Assembly: GCA_030691805.1 (NCBI GenBank)
Contig: JAUYDP010000244.1
Span: 1 to 7,029, forward strand
DNA: 7,029 nt
Direction of reading: 5' to 3'
Source of the DNA: Dehalococcoidia bacterium
Lineage (GTDB): Bacteria; Chloroflexota; Dehalococcoidia; JAUYDP01
A program made the translations under genes and the position numbers. The notes under the pieces were generated by a model. The model did no database searches, was not told the origin of the DNA, and was given only the letters and a program-made list of their open reading frames with translations. Shown here piece after piece: positions 5,273 to 7,029 of this stretch (its first letter is position 1; each line of letters starts with the position of its first letter).

Positions 5273-6435
5273 CAACTCTTCAAAATGTGCGCCGCCACCG
5301 TCCCTGCGTCGCTGTGCATGAAGCCGCCCAGGCACATCGCAAGGCCCACTTTGGCGCCCTCCACCTGCCGGGACGCTGACTGGCCACGGAGTTGCTCTAC
5401 GATTTCCACTATCTGGGCCAGGCCGGTCGCTCCCACCGGGTGGCCCTTGGCCAGCAGGCCCCCGCTGGTGTTTATCGGGATGGGGCCGCCGATGGCCGTG
5501 TTCCCACCCTGAATGAACGGCCCGCCCTCGCCCTTGGGCGCAAAGCCCAGGTCCTCAGTGTGGATGACCTCGGCGATGGTGAAGCAGTCGTGGACCTCGG
5601 CCAGGTCTATATCTTCCGGTCCCATGCCGGCCATGGTGTAAGCGGCCCGGGAGGCCATAAGGGTGGGCTTGAAGATAGTGATATCCGCGGCCGGCTCGAA
5701 GGCCCCGCTAGCCTGGCCCGAACCTGCTATCCAGATGGGCCTGGTGGTGTAACGGGAGACCAGATCCTTGGCCACCAAGACCGCGGCAGCGCAGCCATCG
5801 CTTATTGGACAGCAGTCAAATAGGTTCAAAGGACGGGCTATGGGGCGGGAAGCCAGGACCTCCTCCACCGTGAACCGCTTCTGGAACTGGGACCGGGGAT
5901 TCAACGCCCCGTTATCGTGGTTCTTTACGGAGACCTGGGCCATCTGCTCGCGGGTTGTGCCGTACTGGTGCATGTGGCGGCGGGCCACCATGGCGAAGAC
6001 CCCCGGAAAGGTGATGCCCAGGCCGGCCTCCAGCTCGGTGTCGCTGGCCCCTGCCAGGGCTCTCGTCACTTCCTCGGTAGTGCCGTTGGTCATCTTTTCC
6101 ACGCCGACAGCCAGGGCCACATCGTAGAGGCCCGAGGCCACCGCTAGCCAGGATTCCCGAAAAGCAAAGGAAGCGCTGGCGCAGGCATCCTCTACCCGCG
6201 TGATGGGTATGCTGGTGATGCCAACTTCTCTGAGAAGCATTTGTCCGGCTATCATCTCCTGTCCGGAGAGACGGCCCAGGGCGTTGCCAACATACGCGAC
6301 CTGGATATCTCTTGGTTTGACCCCAGCATCCTGGAGGGTGGCCCAGAGGGCTTCTTCGCCAAGCTCGCGAATGGTCTTGTCGGTGTGTCTTCCGAATAGG
6401 GTCATGCCTACGCCGATTACTGCTACTTCACGCAT
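5272..6435 (-). CDS. SCP2-type thiolase (acetyl-CoA acetyltransferase-like, thiolase superfamily)
   Basis: A 387-residue cytosolic thiolase-fold enzyme expected to cleave beta-ketoacyl-CoA with CoA or run the condensing reverse reaction. Nucleophilic Cys85 lies in VEDACASAS. EVHDCFT (His282) and NTSGGLLAKGHPVGATG (His332) are the conserved C-terminal catalytic elements of the SCP-x/archaeal-like thiolase group. Cys368 in AMCLGG is the second catalytic cysteine. The length is typical. I choose the ATG at 6435 because MREVAVIGVGMTLFGRH is the usual N-terminus and AGAGAGG lies about 11 bp upstream; the frame is open to 6636 but the extension runs through the G/C tandem array. Members commonly have a DUF35 (zinc-ribbon/OB) partner directly downstream; here a nucleotidyltransferase overlaps the stop by 1 bp instead. 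Substrate unknown; probably in the same acyl-CoA metabolism as the two ligases. Confidence 0.93.
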   Translation of the reverse strand: MREVAVIGVGMTLFGRHTDKTIRELGEEALWATLQDAGVKPRDIQVAYVGNALGRLSGQEMIAGQMLLREVGITSIPITRVEDACASASFAFRESWLAVASGLYDVALAVGVEKMTNGTTEEVTRALAGASDTELEAGLGITFPGVFAMVARRHMHQYGTTREQMAQVSVKNHDNGALNPRSQFQKRFTVEEVLASRPIARPLNLFDCCPISDGCAAAVLVAKDLVSRYTTRPIWIAGSGQASGAFEPAADITIFKPTLMASRAAYTMAGMGPEDIDLAEVHDCFTIAEVIHTEDLGFAPKGEGGPFIQGGNTAIGGPIPINTSGGLLAKGHPVGATGLAQIVEIVEQLRGQSASRQVEGAKVGLAMCLGGFMHSDAGTVAAHILKS

Positions 6436-6454
6436 AGTTATTTTTGCCTCTCTA

Positions 6455-6510
6455 CTACTTTTAGTGTGGATTATGTATAAAACATGGGTTTGTTGGTATT
6501 TATACTCCCC
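6455..6510 (-). promoter_or_regulatory. Candidate promoter region of the thiolase gene
   Basis: An AT-rich island between the G/C tandem array and the thiolase start. On the - strand it contains TATACATAAT (6479-6470), a plausible -10-like element about 35 bp before the ATG. No good -35 hexamer is visible, so this is a weak call based on composition and position. Confidence 0.3.
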
Positions 6511-6533
6511 CCACCCCAAAGGGGGAAGTAGAT

Positions 6534-6890
6534 GGGGGGACACCCCCCCAAGCCCCCCGGCCTGCGGCGCTATGGTTGGTTGGGGGGGACACCCCTTGGC
6601 CCCCTGCGGCGCTATAGTCGGTTCTAGAGGGGACACCCCCCAAGCCCCCCGGCCTGCGGCGCTATGGTTGGTTGGGGGGACACCCCTTGGCCCCCTGCGG
6701 CGCTATAGTCGGTTCTAGAGGGGATACCCCCCAAGCCCCCGGCCTTGCGGCGCTATGGTCGGTGCTAGGGGGGACACCCCCCAAGCCCCCCGGCCTGCGG
6801 CGCTATAGTCGGTGCTAGGGGGGAAACCCCTTGGCCCCCGGCCTGCGGCGCTATGGTCGGTTCTAGGGGGGATAGCCCCCGTAGCCTCCC
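6534..6890. repeat. G/C-rich tandem repeat array (seven units plus a partial)
   Basis: Seven units of the general form GGGGG-ACA-CCCC..., C-rich run, TGCGGCGCTATRG, then TYGGTKSTAG. The anchor TGCGGCGC starts at 6563, 6605, 6655, 6696, 6746 (here TTGCGGCGC), 6796 and 6844, giving periods of 42, 50, 41, 50, 50 and 48. Two variants occur: a long form with AAGCCCCCCGGCCTGCGG and a short form with TTGGCCCCCTGCGG. The first four units are two near-identical long-short pairs differing mainly in homopolymer length, which shows duplication of a dimer. A decayed eighth unit follows at 6866-6890. Each unit has GGGGG/CCCCC self-complementarity. It lies upstream of the thiolase and downstream of the partial gene at the window end; the intergenic stretch is otherwise empty. 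Confidence 0.9.
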
Positions 6891-6924
6891 GGGCTATTGC
6901 ACCTTGCTGGTAGCTGGGGTTACC

Positions 6925-6938
6925 CCGACCAATGTCGG
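6925..6938. other. Small hairpin downstream of the partial - strand gene
   Basis: CCGAC-CAAT-GTCGG forms a 5-bp stem with a 4-base loop about 30 bp after the stop of the partial gene read on the - strand. No T-run follows, so at best it is a weak terminator. The 11-base string CCGACCAATGT is shared with 3975-3985. Confidence 0.25.
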
Positions 6939-6967
6939 TTGAAAGAGAAGTCCCCAGTCGCTAAGCG

Positions 6968-7029
6968 CTAGCTTGGACCGAACCGGTGGCCGAAGATGGT
7001 GGCGCCGTCCTCCTCCTTGATTGGCCCGA
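6968..7029 (-). CDS. C-terminal end of an unidentified - strand gene (partial)
   Basis: On the - strand, entering from beyond the window, one frame reads GPIKEEDGATIFGHRFGPS followed by TAG at 6970-6968. The residue composition is protein-like, and the position upstream of the thiolase on the same strand is consistent with a neighbouring gene. The fragment is too short to name a family. The other two frames are less protein-like but cannot be excluded. Confidence 0.4.
   Translation of the reverse strand, partial: GPIKEEDGATIFGHRFGPS

Noticed and set aside
5273..5335. Upstream start for the nucleotidyltransferase adding 21 residues
   Set aside because: The extension lies wholly in the thiolase coding sequence and is low-complexity Arg/Gly-rich; the TGATG start gives a normal domain N-terminus.
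6436..6636. 67-residue N-terminal extension of the thiolase
   Set aside because: The extra residues are encoded by the tandem array and AT-rich leader, and homologues start at MREVAVIGVG-like sequence.
6200..6718. 172-codon open frame on the + strand across the thiolase start and tandem array
   Set aside because: It is antisense to the thiolase and then a translated repeat (PLGPLRRYS-type), with no domain signal.
6534..6890. CRISPR array
   Set aside because: The units are contiguous repeats without unique spacers, with irregular periods and no cas genes.
6534..6890. G-quadruplex array
   Set aside because: The G runs on one strand are mostly separated by more than 30 bases, and adjacent C runs favour hairpins, so no canonical quadruplex is supported.

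Overview
The window looks like a chromosomal segment of a GC-rich bacterium with an anaerobic or lipid/aromatic-acid-degrading lifestyle. The gene set is a PaaK-like adenylate-forming CoA ligase, a fused NDP-forming acyl-CoA synthetase and an SCP2-type thiolase. Together with scattered short G/C-rich palindromes, it reminds me most of Chloroflexota (Dehalococcoidia/Anaerolineae-like metagenomic genomes). That placement is inference from gene content and general impression, not from a marker gene.

Layout. Positions 19-3905 (+ strand) hold a metabolic block: the PaaK-family ligase (19-1416), a tightly coupled 58-residue protein I do not recognise (1419-1595), a 189-bp gap with a perfect palindrome, and the NDP-forming acyl-CoA synthetase (1785-3905). 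Positions 3893-4841 are a decay zone. It holds degenerate 7-8 bp tandem repeats that overlap the end of the synthetase gene, a broken helix-turn-helix-like reading frame, an intact hicB antitoxin gene with a truncated and frameshifted hicA, a 220-bp fold-back repeat that abuts the hicA break, and the last codons of a glyoxalase/VOC-family gene. Positions 4814-6435 (- strand) hold a thiolase followed, with a 1-bp stop/start overlap, by a minimal nucleotidyltransferase whose C-terminus is read out of frame through the VOC remnant. Positions 6534-6890 are a G/C-rich tandem array of seven 41-50 bp units with a dimeric higher-order pattern. The last 62 bases are the C-terminal end of another - strand gene.

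How the parts fit. The two ligases activate carboxylic acids to CoA thioesters by different chemistries: ATP to AMP + PPi, and ATP to ADP + Pi. The ADP/ATP enzyme can also run backwards to harvest ATP from an acyl-CoA. The thiolase would cleave or form beta-ketoacyl-CoA. They plausibly serve one acyl-CoA pathway, but substrates cannot be read from the sequence. The toxin-antitoxin-like genes and repeats are accessory material.

The most unusual points are: a 29-bp perfect palindrome sitting in frame inside the PaaK-family gene, with a sister copy in the next intergenic gap; the fold-back element at the hicA truncation; the nucleotidyltransferase/VOC chimeric end; and the higher-order tandem array. 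I found no CRISPR array, tRNA, rRNA, transposase or prophage gene. I see no convincing entirely new multi-gene system.
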